From Maribacter ulvicola (GTDB taxonomy: Bacteria; Bacteroidota; Bacteroidia; Flavobacteriales; Flavobacteriaceae), in assembly GCF_900155985.1 (NCBI RefSeq), contig NZ_FTMA01000001.1, positions 1,426,001-1,490,000 of the forward strand: DNA of 64,000 bases, written 5' to 3'. Of this stretch, positions 29,653 through 39,091 are shown piece after piece. Position 1 is the stretch's first letter. The number at the start of each line of letters is the position of its first letter. The notes beneath the pieces were generated by a model, which did not search any database, was not told the DNA's origin, and saw only the letters and a list, made by a program, of their open reading frames with translations. The position numbers and the translations under genes are program-made.

Positions 29653-31833
29653 ATGGCTGATAAAGAGAATGGTTCAAAAAAGGTATCTAGACGTAAGTTT
29701 CTAGTAAGAGGTGGTTTGGGTACTATAGGTGTAGTTGCTATTGGTGCGTATATTTTTAGAAACCCAATTCGTAGAGAATTGTTGGGTTTTGCAAATTCGG
29801 TTGAAGCACCATTTACGGATAATACCGATAGACCCATGGTGTGGTTTGAGGTGACTGCTAACAATGAGATACTATTGCATTCTCCTAAAATGGAAATGGG
29901 ACAGGGGACATTTACCGGAATTGCTCAAATGGCTGCAGATGAATTGTCTGTTTCTATGAGCCAGATTAAAGTTGTACATGCCGCTTCATCTACCGGTAAC
30001 GTTGATAGTTTTGCCACGGGAGGTAGTACTTCAATTTCTGGATTATGGAAACCGCTTAGAGAACTCGCCGCAATGCTTAGGGTAATGTTAATTAAAGAAG
30101 CTGCTCTTAAAATGGATATTGGTAGCGATGAACTTTTAGTTAAAGACGGAGTTATATCCGGCAATGGAAAAATGCTGACTTATGCGCAAGCTGCTGAGGG
30201 AGTTGAGAATTGGGAAGTGCCAGATGTTCCTGCTTTAAAGGATAAAAAAGATTATAAATATATTGGTCAACCAGTACCTAGAGTAGATTTAGATGCTAAG
30301 GTTTATGGTGATCCAATTTTTGGCATGGATGCAGAAATGTCGGATATGCTTTATGGTGCGGTGGTAAGACCTACTAAAATTGGTTCAACTTTTGTCAGCG
30401 CAGATACTTCTGCAGCAGAAAATATGCCCGGTGTAGTTAAAATTATAGTCGAGGAAGATTTTGTAGGTGTGGTTGCAAGCTCAATGTTAGAAGCAGAGAA
30501 AGCAAAAGATGCTATAGTTGTTACTTGGGATAGTTACAATAGTTTAGATACATCTACCATTAAAAAAATGATGACCGTTGGTAACGGAAATTCTACAACA
30601 ATACAGAAAAACGGTGAAGCCTTCAGGGAAGATGATGATTTTGAAAGCCTAGAGTTTAGAAGTCCTATTGGGGCACATGCTCAAATTGAACCTAATGGTG
30701 TAGTGGCTTCTGTAGAAGGTGACAGTGCCATCATAAAAATTTCAACACAAGTTGTAAGCATTACTAGAAAAGAGGTTGCAAAACGTTTAAATTTAGATAC
30801 TGAAAAAGTGAATATTGTACCAACTTACTTAGGCGGTGGTTTTGGTAGAAGGTTACATACTCCCCATGCCGTACAAGCAGCTGTGATGTCTAAAGCAGTG
30901 GGTAAACCAGTAAAATATTTTTTTAGTAGAAAAGAAGAATTTCAGCATGATATGTTTCGCCCGCCAACACATCATGTTATTAAAGGTAAATTGAATAGTG
31001 AGGGGTATTTAGATACGCTAGAACATGAATTTGTGAGTGGTGATGTTGCTACTGATTCGGCATTAATACCTAATGCGTTGACTAACGTTTTAGGTGCAGA
31101 TGTAGGTGCTATTCGGGGTGGATTTATTCAATACACGGCTATTCCAAATTTTAAAACGGTGTATTGGCATGTAGTTTTGCCTTTTGCAACCAGTTGGTGG
31201 CGTAGTTTGGGTTTGTTGGCAAACACATTTGTTATGGAAAGTTTTATAGATGAAATGGCGATAAAGGCTAGTAAAAATGCGGTAGATTTTAGATTGCAAC
31301 AAATAGGAGAGGAGCCAATTGATATACGCTTAAAAAATGTGATTAAGGCTGCAGCCAAAAAAGCAAATTACCATGAAGAAGTCGTTAATGGTCGTGCTAT
31401 GGGTTTTGCTGCTTCTATAGATGCGAATACACCTTGTGCACAGGTGGCTGAGGTTTCCATCGTTGCCAATGAGATTAAAGTACATAAAGTTACGGTTGCC
31501 TTAGATCCTGGTTTGGCGGTTAATCCTGATCAGATTCGTGCGCAATGCGAAGGTTGTGTGATCATGGGAATGAGTGCTGTACTCTACGAACAGATGTTCG
31601 TGGAAGACGGTGAATTAATACCAACCATATACGGCCCTTACCAAATGGCTTTGATGAAGAACGCTCCTAAAGTAATTGATGTGGTGTTACTGCAAGGTAA
31701 AGATACTCCCGGAGCAGTAGGAGAACCTCCGTTAGGACCTATTGGCGCAGCAATAGCAAATGCAGTTAGAAGATTGACAGGTGAACGTCTCACGGAACTA
31801 CCTTTGAAAATATCAAGAGCGAGTAAACTTTAA
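29653..31833 (+). CDS. Molybdopterin-binding subunit of Tat-exported hydroxylase (IorB-like)
   Basis: This 726-residue catalytic subunit of the isoquinoline 1-oxidoreductase/aldehyde oxidase type has a twin-arginine signal, KKVSRRKFLVRGGLGTIG, followed by a hydrophobic helix (residues about 18-37). Cofactor motifs include EMGQGTFTGIAQMAADEL, GGGFGRRLHTPHAVQAA and, near the end, GAVGEPPLGPIGAAIANAV, where the Glu is the expected catalytic base. With the 2Fe-2S subunit and cytochrome upstream, it forms a periplasmic dehydrogenase passing electrons to heme c. The substrate is unknown and the isoquinoline name is only a family label. Its 3' end overlaps the convergent acyltransferase by 3 bases. 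Confidence 0.92.
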   Translation: MADKENGSKKVSRRKFLVRGGLGTIGVVAIGAYIFRNPIRRELLGFANSVEAPFTDNTDRPMVWFEVTANNEILLHSPKMEMGQGTFTGIAQMAADELSVSMSQIKVVHAASSTGNVDSFATGGSTSISGLWKPLRELAAMLRVMLIKEAALKMDIGSDELLVKDGVISGNGKMLTYAQAAEGVENWEVPDVPALKDKKDYKYIGQPVPRVDLDAKVYGDPIFGMDAEMSDMLYGAVVRPTKIGSTFVSADTSAAENMPGVVKIIVEEDFVGVVASSMLEAEKAKDAIVVTWDSYNSLDTSTIKKMMTVGNGNSTTIQKNGEAFREDDDFESLEFRSPIGAHAQIEPNGVVASVEGDSAIIKISTQVVSITRKEVAKRLNLDTEKVNIVPTYLGGGFGRRLHTPHAVQAAVMSKAVGKPVKYFFSRKEEFQHDMFRPPTHHVIKGKLNSEGYLDTLEHEFVSGDVATDSALIPNALTNVLGADVGAIRGGFIQYTAIPNFKTVYWHVVLPFATSWWRSLGLLANTFVMESFIDEMAIKASKNAVDFRLQQIGEEPIDIRLKNVIKAAAKKANYHEEVVNGRAMGFAASIDANTPCAQVAEVSIVANEIKVHKVTVALDPGLAVNPDQIRAQCEGCVIMGMSAVLYEQMFVEDGELIPTIYGPYQMALMKNAPKVIDVVLLQGKDTPGAVGEPPLGPIGAAIANAVRRLTGERLTELPLKISRASKL

Positions 31834-32705
31834 TAAGTGATGCCATCTCTTTTCCACCTTTTATGGGTCCATAAGTATAGTTCAGGATACTTTTCAATGA
31901 TTTCCTCTAGTTTATGGGCATACATATCAATAATATGCTGTTCGTTCAATGTAGCGGTTTGGTTCACAATTTTTTCAAAGAAAAGTTCATAAGTACCTCT
32001 TTTAATTTTCTTTAAATATGGGAGGAATATTACTGAATCTGTCTTTTTCGCTATTTTAGCGGCACCAGTGAAAAATGAGGTTTGTTGATTAAAAAAAACT
32101 GTTTGCTGCTTACCTGATTTTCCTAACGGACTTTGGTCACCAATAACACAGTTCATTGATACAATGTTGTTATTTTTAAGATGAAGTAAATGACGATAAC
32201 CTTCATTGCTTGGTATACAATGTACATTAAAACGTTCTCGCATTAAAATGAACAAGTCATTGAAATAGCTGTTGGATAATGGTTTGTATAAAGTGTTGCA
32301 GTTTACATCTAAAAAAAGAGGCACAGTAGTTAACCATTCCCAATTGCCTTGATGCGCCGTATAGAGCATTACATTCTCATGATTTTTTAAATGATTCGTT
32401 AATTTGGATAAATTATTGATTTTAAACCTGTTTTGAATTTCACTTGGTTTTATGGTCAATAATTTAATAGCCTCAAAAAACATGTCGCAAAAATGCTTGT
32501 AAAATTTTTTGGAAATGGTATTGATTTCTTTTTTGGTCTTATTTGGGAAAGCAACATTTAAATTTTTACGAACCACCTTTTTTCGGTAACCAAGTATGTA
32601 ATAAGTTAAATAGAAAGTTAGGTCAGATATAATATATAAGAGCCAAAAAGGCAGCACTGACAATACATAGAAAGGGAAAAAACGTAAATACTTCATAATC
32701 ATCAT
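31830..32705 (-). CDS. Lipid A acyltransferase-like (LpxL/HtrB family)
   Basis: This inner-membrane acyltransferase would add secondary acyl chains to lipid A or a related lipid. The 291 residues have an N-terminal hydrophobic segment (FFPFYVLSVLPFWLLYIISD) and the catalytic H(x4)E motif as HQGNWE (His118, Glu123), followed by CNTLYKPLSN. The C terminus YLWTHKRWKRDG is typical. The ATG at 32696 (MKYLRFFP) is an alternative start. It is convergent with the IorB-like gene. No other lipid A genes are nearby. Confidence 0.88.
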   Translation of the reverse strand: MMIMKYLRFFPFYVLSVLPFWLLYIISDLTFYLTYYILGYRKKVVRKNLNVAFPNKTKKEINTISKKFYKHFCDMFFEAIKLLTIKPSEIQNRFKINNLSKLTNHLKNHENVMLYTAHQGNWEWLTTVPLFLDVNCNTLYKPLSNSYFNDLFILMRERFNVHCIPSNEGYRHLLHLKNNNIVSMNCVIGDQSPLGKSGKQQTVFFNQQTSFFTGAAKIAKKTDSVIFLPYLKKIKRGTYELFFEKIVNQTATLNEQHIIDMYAHKLEEIIEKYPELYLWTHKRWKRDGITY

Positions 32706-32815
32706 TTTTAGGAATCGGAGTTAGATTGTGCCTAAATAATTTCACAATAGTAGTCGTGAAAATGAAATGATGATTACTCTAAAAAATAAAAAAATGGCTT
32801 TTTACCAAATAGTGT

Positions 32816-34249
32816 TTAATTGGTAATGGTTTTAGCAATATTCTTGATCATGCCGCCAAAAATGAAATAGTGGAACGGCACAATGCTATACCAATATAAC
32901 CTACCTCGTAATCCACGTGGTCTAAAAGTTGCAGTTTGGTGTAACACATTGTTCTCATCAATTTTAAATTCTAACCAAGCCTCGCCCGGTAGTTTCATTT
33001 CAGCAAATAGCAGTAGTCGTTTTGCTTTTTTATCTGCCAATAGCACGCGCCAAAAATCTAAAGAGTCGCCTGCGTTTATTTTATGAGCATGTGTTCTTCC
33101 GCGTCGTAAGCCAACACCGCCAGAAAGCTTATCTAAAAACCCGCGTATTTTCCAGAGCCAATTGCCGTAATACCATCCGGTTTCACCGCCAATGCTCCAA
33201 ATGCGTTCTAATACCTCATTAGGATTCGAGATTTTAAGTTGTTTGTAATCTTTCAGAATACCATATTTAGGTACTTGTATATGTTTTTCTAGGTTGTCAA
33301 CAAACCTACCGCTGATCATACTGTCTTTCCAGCTACTGACCACTAAATTTTGTTCAATCTTTTTAAAGGCTAAATCAATGGCTTCTTTATAGGTGTGTGG
33401 TTCAATACCCAGTATTTCTTGTAATCTAGTATCCTTGGCAATTACTTCGATCTTCATACTGTCTACCAGATTCAATGCCAACTTGTATGATGTAGAAGTA
33501 ACAAAATAAAGCCAATAGGAGGATAATTTCGGAGTCATAACGGGTACGGTCCAAATCCAGTTTTTAAATCCTCTGACTTCGGCATACTTATGCAGCATTT
33601 CTTTATAAGTGAGTACATTTGGTCCGGCAATATCGAAAGAATCGTTATACGTTTTATCGTTCCCTAATACTCCAGTTAAAAATGTAATGACATCACGTAT
33701 GGCAATAGGTTGCGTTTTGGTCAATACCCATTTAGGTGTAATCATCACAGGTAGTTTTTCACACAAGTCGCGAATAATTTCAAATGATGAACTACCGGAG
33801 CCTACAATGATTCCGGCTCTTAAAACCGACAAGTTAAAATTACCTTGGTAAAGAATATCCTCCACATTTTTACGGGACTGTAAATGCTTTGAAAGATTTT
33901 CATCATTGACGATTCCGCTTAAATATACCACTTGCTTAATCTGAGTTTTGGAAACATAGGTATTGAAATTCTCAGCGGTTTTCGCCTCCATGTTATCAAA
34001 GTCCTGCGTTGATGAACTCATGGAGTGAATTAGAAAATAAGCGGCATCAATATCTTTGGGAACCACATTTTCTTTGGGTTCTTCTAGAAAGTCAATTTCA
34101 ATGACTTCTATTTGTTGCCTGGTTTCTTTATCTACTGACAGTCGGGTTTCATCACGTACTGTGCAAACTATCTCATGCCCCATTTTTAAAAGCTGCGGTA
34201 AAAGTCTCATACCTATATAACCATTGGCACCTGTGAGCAGTATTTTCAT
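32816..34249 (-). CDS. SDR-family NAD(P)-binding protein with C-terminal DUF2867
   Basis: The N-terminal half is a Rossmann fold starting MKILLTGANGYIGMRLLPQL with the GxxGxxG dinucleotide motif. The second half (about residues 330-477) is a DUF2867 domain recognisable by GGETGWYYGNWLWKIRG and TFRPRGLRGRLYWYSIVPFH. This two-domain layout occurs in YbjT-like proteins of unknown substrate. The start overlaps the upstream hypothetical gene by 4 bases (ATGA-type), so the two are translationally coupled. Confidence 0.85.
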   Translation of the reverse strand: MKILLTGANGYIGMRLLPQLLKMGHEIVCTVRDETRLSVDKETRQQIEVIEIDFLEEPKENVVPKDIDAAYFLIHSMSSSTQDFDNMEAKTAENFNTYVSKTQIKQVVYLSGIVNDENLSKHLQSRKNVEDILYQGNFNLSVLRAGIIVGSGSSSFEIIRDLCEKLPVMITPKWVLTKTQPIAIRDVITFLTGVLGNDKTYNDSFDIAGPNVLTYKEMLHKYAEVRGFKNWIWTVPVMTPKLSSYWLYFVTSTSYKLALNLVDSMKIEVIAKDTRLQEILGIEPHTYKEAIDLAFKKIEQNLVVSSWKDSMISGRFVDNLEKHIQVPKYGILKDYKQLKISNPNEVLERIWSIGGETGWYYGNWLWKIRGFLDKLSGGVGLRRGRTHAHKINAGDSLDFWRVLLADKKAKRLLLFAEMKLPGEAWLEFKIDENNVLHQTATFRPRGLRGRLYWYSIVPFHYFIFGGMIKNIAKTITN

Positions 34250-34671
34250 AGATCTTCAATTGATGTTGGTGCATTATCTGCTTTATAGCTAAGTATTTTT
34301 TTAAAGAATTTTTGCACTGCTTTGGTATCAGATTCCACTTTTATAAAATGATGGTCTTTATAAATAGAATATACAGATGCTTCGCCTTTATACATAGAAA
34401 GTTTGTAGTAGGGTATTACCAAAGCGTATGATTCTAACAAAGACCTAAACCCAACTATGATTCCCTTTGGGCGCATTTCAATATTGCAAGTGTCCCTATT
34501 ATTGTCTAAAATCAGCAAATTTCTTATTTCAATACTTGTTTCGGTAATCATAAGTTTTGGAGAGCCAATACCGTTTAAAGCCCATCTTTCCTTTAAAGCA
34601 AAAGGCTTACCTACTTCGGCGTCAATTTTTCTTGAAACCTCCTTGTTATTATACGATACGTTTACAAGCAT
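34246..34671 (-). CDS. Hypothetical protein coupled to the SDR/DUF2867 gene
   Basis: I do not recognise this 141-residue protein. It has no signal peptide or membrane helix and looks like a small, mainly beta cytoplasmic domain (KLMITETSIEIRNLLILD, then GIIVGFRSLLESYALVIPYY) with a helical C terminus (TKAVQKFFKKILSYK). Its stop overlaps the start of the SDR gene by 4 bases, so the two are coupled. It may be a PH-like fold, but that is a guess. Confidence 0.7.
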   Translation of the reverse strand: MLVNVSYNNKEVSRKIDAEVGKPFALKERWALNGIGSPKLMITETSIEIRNLLILDNNRDTCNIEMRPKGIIVGFRSLLESYALVIPYYKLSMYKGEASVYSIYKDHHFIKVESDTKAVQKFFKKILSYKADNAPTSIEDL

Positions 34672-34758
34672 GATAAAATTTGTTGCGCAGTTTTTATTAA
34701 AGTTAACGAAATGCTGAATGAATGCCGCATCTGTTCACCTTAAAGCATAAAAAATGAT

Positions 34759-34766
34759 TAATTTTG
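34759..34766 (+). promoter_or_regulatory. Candidate -7 box upstream of argS
   Basis: TAATTTTG is a perfect TAnnTTTG match 21 bases before the argS start. The -33 region is poor. Transcription would begin near 34772, giving a leader of about 16 bases. Confidence 0.5.
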
Positions 34767-34787
34767 CAGCCTTAATTAAACATTTTG

Positions 34788-36569
34788 GTGAATATTCAAG
34801 AGGTACTATCAGATAAAGTAAAAGAAGCGGTAAAATCTATTTTTGACAAGGAATTGCCAATTGTAGAATTTCAGCCTACACGTAAAGATTTTGAAGGGGA
34901 TATCACGATTGTGGTTTTTCCAATGTTGCGTGTTGTTAAGGGGAACCCTGTTCAAATTGGTGAGCAAATTGGTGCATACCTGGAAGCCCATGTAGATGCT
35001 GTTGCTGGCTTTAATGTAATCAAAGGATTCTTGAATATCGTTATCAACGATGGGTTCTATTTAGATTTTTTCAATTCAATTTCTTCAGTAAAAAATTATG
35101 GATTTGTAAAGGAGTCTGATGATGCCGTAATGGTAGAGTATTCTTCACCAAATACGAACAAACCATTGCACTTAGGTCATATTCGTAATAACTTATTAGG
35201 TTATTCTGTAGCTGAAATTTTAAAGGCATCAGGTAAAAAAGTCTACAAGACCCAGATTATTAATGACCGTGGAATTCATATTTGTAAAAGTATGGTGGCT
35301 TGGCAGAAATTTGGAAACGGAGAAACGCCAGGATCTACAGGGTTAAAAGGAGATAAGCTAGTTGGTAATTATTATGTTGCTTTTGATAAGGCATATAAAG
35401 AGCAAATAGCGGAATTGGTTGCCAAGGGTACAGAACAGAAAGTTGCTGAAAAAGAAGCGCCACTTTTATTGGAAGCACAAGAAATGCTTTTGAAATGGGA
35501 GTCTGGTGATGAAGAGACTGTAGCGCTTTGGAAAACCATGAACGGATGGGTGTATAAAGGTTTTGAAGTGACTTATAAAAATTTAGGAGTTGATTTTGAT
35601 ACCCTGTACTATGAAAGTGATACTTACCTTTTAGGGAAAGATGTTGTTGCGGAAGGATTAAAAAAAGGTGTTTTCTTTAAAAAAGAAGACGGCAGTGTTT
35701 GGATAGATTTAACCGAAGACGGATTGGATGAGAAAATTGTGCTTCGTTCAGACGGTACTGCGGTTTATATGACCCAAGATATTGGTACTGCCATACAACG
35801 TGTAAAAGACCACCCAGATGTCAGCGGAATGGTGTACACGGTTGGTAATGAGCAAGATTACCACTTTAAAGTATTGTTCTTAATACTACAAAAACTTGGT
35901 TTTTCTTGGTCTAACAAACTACACCACCTAAGTTATGGTATGGTAGATTTGCCTAGCGGAAAAATGAAAAGTAGAGAAGGTACTGTGGTAGACGCCGATG
36001 ATCTTATGGCTGATATGACACAAACTGCTGCAAATATCTCAGAAGAGTTAGGTAAGCTTGATGATTATAATGAAGAAGAAAAGCAATCGCTTTATCAAAT
36101 GATCGGTTTAGGGGCTTTAAAATATTACATATTAAAAGTAGATCCTAAAAAACGAATTTTGTTCGATCCTGAAGAATCTGTGGATTTTCAAGGAAATACG
36201 GGTCCGTTTATTCAATATACCTATGCACGTATTCAGTCTATCTTAAGAAAGGCAGAAAGTATGGGGATTGATACTTCTAACGATGCCAAGGTTACGGAAT
36301 TACACGCGAAAGAAAAGGAATTGATCAAGCAACTACAGTTGTTCCCAGATACCATTCAATTGGCTGCGGATAATTATAGTCCGGCATTGATTGCGAATTA
36401 TACTTATGATTTGGTGAAGGAATTTAATTCGTTCTACCAACAAGTCTCTATTTTAGGTGAGGCAGATGATGAGAAGAAAGTTCTACGTGTGTTGTTGTCT
36501 AGGAAAGTAGCTGAGGTTATACAAGATGCCTTCAAATTATTAGGTGTTGAGGTGCCTGAACGTATGTAA
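34788..36569 (+). CDS. argS: Arginine-tRNA ligase
   Basis: This cytosolic class I synthetase charges tRNA-Arg. The length is about 593 residues. The nucleotide-binding HIGH motif appears as PLHLGHIRNNLLGY, preceded by SSPNTNKP. The KMSKS loop is the usual ArgS variant GKMKSREGTVVDADDL. The C-terminal anticodon-binding domain ends ALKLLGVEVPERM-like (DAFKLLGVEVPERM). No ATG is available. GTG at 34788 gives MNIQEVLSDKV, and TTG at 34785 would add one residue. It converges on the TonB receptor gene with a 2-base gap. Confidence 0.97.
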   Translation: MNIQEVLSDKVKEAVKSIFDKELPIVEFQPTRKDFEGDITIVVFPMLRVVKGNPVQIGEQIGAYLEAHVDAVAGFNVIKGFLNIVINDGFYLDFFNSISSVKNYGFVKESDDAVMVEYSSPNTNKPLHLGHIRNNLLGYSVAEILKASGKKVYKTQIINDRGIHICKSMVAWQKFGNGETPGSTGLKGDKLVGNYYVAFDKAYKEQIAELVAKGTEQKVAEKEAPLLLEAQEMLLKWESGDEETVALWKTMNGWVYKGFEVTYKNLGVDFDTLYYESDTYLLGKDVVAEGLKKGVFFKKEDGSVWIDLTEDGLDEKIVLRSDGTAVYMTQDIGTAIQRVKDHPDVSGMVYTVGNEQDYHFKVLFLILQKLGFSWSNKLHHLSYGMVDLPSGKMKSREGTVVDADDLMADMTQTAANISEELGKLDDYNEEEKQSLYQMIGLGALKYYILKVDPKKRILFDPEESVDFQGNTGPFIQYTYARIQSILRKAESMGIDTSNDAKVTELHAKEKELIKQLQLFPDTIQLAADNYSPALIANYTYDLVKEFNSFYQQVSILGEADDEKKVLRVLLSRKVAEVIQDAFKLLGVEVPERM

Positions 36570-36571
36570 TT

Positions 36572-39091
36572 CTAAAAATTGATTCGTACGCTGGCATTGG
36601 GCGTAATACCTAATGATAAGCGTTCAATAGTTTTAATGGTATTATCATTTTGTAACCTGTAATAGGTATTTAAAGTGTTGCGTCTATTGGTGAAATTCAA
36701 TATTGATACTCCAAAAACAGCGTTCATGGTATCGCCCATTTTCAGCGTGTAATTTGCAGATGCATCTGCCCTAAAATATTCTGGTAGTCTACTGCTATTT
36801 GGGTTTTCGTAATTTATTTCAGTAGGGAAAACAGTTTCATTTATAGGATCATTTTCATCTGGTCGGGTAAATGGTTTTCCAGATTTGTAATTTATACCCA
36901 TTCCTATTTTAAGGTCTCCAACGGTATAGTTTCCCGCAAGGGTCATAGCATGTCTAACATCTAAGTTGTTCGGAAATATGGCTGGATCTAAAACATCAAA
37001 TGTATAGTCATTTTTGTTGAAGGTATAACTCAGCCAAGCACTATAGTCGTTATTCTTTGTATTAATTAAAAACTCGGCTCCCTTAACTGCGTAAGATCCG
37101 ATTTCACCATCAAATTGATTCTGATTTTGGAAACCTTGGGTGTATACATTGATTCCATTTACTTCTTTGTAAAAAGCATCTATGCCTACATATAATCTAT
37201 TGGTATCATAATTAAAACCAATAGATCCCTGCTTGCTTTTTGTAATGGGTAGCGCATCGCCATCAGAAAGTATCCATCGTCTTTTTTCAATGCCTAGAAA
37301 GTTCTGTTCCAAATCTATAATCTGATTGGTAACCTGACTTTTAAATTCCCCCAATACTTCGGTTTTAAAATTAGACAGCAGTTCATAGCTGATGTTCATA
37401 CGAGGTTCAAAAATGTACTCTTGAAATGTATCTAGATTTTCTATATAGTTCAAACGACCACCAATAAACCCATTTAGTTTCTCATCTTTTGAGCTATAGG
37501 CAATCTCACTAAATAAACCATGTTTACGTATAACTCCTTTTATATTACTGACAAATGGTGGCTGATTGACATTTGTTGTATTTTGAATTCCTGTTTCGGT
37601 AAATTCATAACCGTTCATCCAATCAAGGTTCTGTCTTAATGTGTAGTTTGTGGTTAATTTTAAATTTGATTCTTTAACTAGGTTGTTTTGTTCTAGCTGC
37701 TGAGCATCATTGTTAGATATAGATAATGCATCCAAATCGTACTGGGTGTAGTAGAAGCTTAGTTGAGATGTCAGGTCATCTGTCCATTCGCTTTGTAATT
37801 CTCCACCAATTGAAAAATTATCTTGATTCAGATTACTTCTATTTGGAGCAAGGGTGTCATTGGTAGTTTCCAAATAATTAAGGTTATTGCTCATGTTAAT
37901 TAAGCTAACACTCGCTTTCTGATATGGATTAATTTCATACATATACTTTGCTGTGAAATCATAGAAATAGAATTCACTCTCGCTATTTACTTCGGTATCT
38001 TGAAATGCCTTTTCTGAGAAGGTAGTGTACGTGGGCGTGTTTAAAAAATCGGTGTATGATCTACGGGCAGATACTTGCAATGCCATGTTTGCTTGAATAG
38101 GAATTTCACCAAAAACATCGCCTGAGATTAAATTGAATCCGCCACCGCCATTAAAATTTAGTGGTAAATCCTTGGAGGTTTGCATACTTAATGTGCCACT
38201 AACACCACCACTATACATAGCAGATGTGCCGTTTTTTATGATGGTTACTTTTTCTGTTACATACGGATTGAATGCTGATATTAACCCGAAGAAATGTCCG
38301 GTTTGGTACATTTTAATACCGTCCCATAGAATTAGGTTTTGGTCATTTGTGCCACCTCGTATATTGATGTCAGATACCGTTTCATCAACACTCTTAATTC
38401 CCGGCAAAGCCTGTACAGTCTGCAGAATATCTGGTTCGCTTACTCCAGGAAGAATTCCGAATTCCGCGGGACTCAATTCAAAACCTGCGTTGTTAAGTTT
38501 ATTTAATCCTGTGGTTAGAAACTGCGTTACAATTACTTCATCTAACTCTTGGTAGCTGAGCGCCATGGCAATGGTTTGGCATTCGGAAGTTTTTGAAAGT
38601 TTTTTTGCTTCAATAAAAATGGCCTTATACCCAAGGTGTTTTATGTATACTAATGAATTTATGGGGACATTATTAAAGTTGAAAGAACCGTTTTCATCTG
38701 TAATTCCAGAAAGGTTAGATTCATATATTTCAACAGTAGCGCCGGGTATATTGTTTTCTTCAAAGTTATCAAGCACATTACCACAGATAGAGATAGTGGT
38801 GGTTTTGGTTAGGGTGTAGTAACGATCATTCAATTTGTCAATGGTAATACCTGCAATATTGCCTAGTTCGTTCAGAATATCGTTAAGAACATTGGATGTT
38901 GGTTTTGTGATGTAGACCAAATCAACATCGGCATCGGCATAAGAGAATTTTACATCAAATTTAGATTCTAGTTCAGATAAGAAATCGCGAAGCAAAGTAC
39001 TGTCTTTTGCTGTGGTTTGGGCATAGCTATCCCCACTGAAAATCAGTATAAAACATATAGTGATAAAAGTATTAAGGTGCTTTTTCAGCAT
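36572..39091 (-). CDS. TonB-dependent receptor with STN signalling domain
   Basis: This outer-membrane receptor/transducer of about 839 residues has a signal peptide (MLKKHLNTFITICFILIFSG), a secretin/TonB short N-terminal domain (about residues 30-85) that touches anti-sigma factors, a carboxypeptidase-regulatory-like domain (VLDNFEENNIPGATVEIYES), a plug (LQTVQALPGIKSVDETVSDI, DINIRGGTNDQNLILWDGIK) and a beta-barrel ending in Phe. The ATG at 39112 is an alternative start. Its 5' end overlaps the FecR-like gene by 20 bases, and it is the last gene of the sigma/anti-sigma operon. The ligand is unknown. Confidence 0.92.
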   Translation of the reverse strand: MLKKHLNTFITICFILIFSGDSYAQTTAKDSTLLRDFLSELESKFDVKFSYADADVDLVYITKPTSNVLNDILNELGNIAGITIDKLNDRYYTLTKTTTISICGNVLDNFEENNIPGATVEIYESNLSGITDENGSFNFNNVPINSLVYIKHLGYKAIFIEAKKLSKTSECQTIAMALSYQELDEVIVTQFLTTGLNKLNNAGFELSPAEFGILPGVSEPDILQTVQALPGIKSVDETVSDINIRGGTNDQNLILWDGIKMYQTGHFFGLISAFNPYVTEKVTIIKNGTSAMYSGGVSGTLSMQTSKDLPLNFNGGGGFNLISGDVFGEIPIQANMALQVSARRSYTDFLNTPTYTTFSEKAFQDTEVNSESEFYFYDFTAKYMYEINPYQKASVSLINMSNNLNYLETTNDTLAPNRSNLNQDNFSIGGELQSEWTDDLTSQLSFYYTQYDLDALSISNNDAQQLEQNNLVKESNLKLTTNYTLRQNLDWMNGYEFTETGIQNTTNVNQPPFVSNIKGVIRKHGLFSEIAYSSKDEKLNGFIGGRLNYIENLDTFQEYIFEPRMNISYELLSNFKTEVLGEFKSQVTNQIIDLEQNFLGIEKRRWILSDGDALPITKSKQGSIGFNYDTNRLYVGIDAFYKEVNGINVYTQGFQNQNQFDGEIGSYAVKGAEFLINTKNNDYSAWLSYTFNKNDYTFDVLDPAIFPNNLDVRHAMTLAGNYTVGDLKIGMGINYKSGKPFTRPDENDPINETVFPTEINYENPNSSRLPEYFRADASANYTLKMGDTMNAVFGVSILNFTNRRNTLNTYYRLQNDNTIKTIERLSLGITPNASVRINF

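Noticed and set aside
38133-38555. 140-codon plus-strand frame inside the TonB receptor gene
   Set aside because: It is antisense to the plug-domain codons, with no signal or family match.
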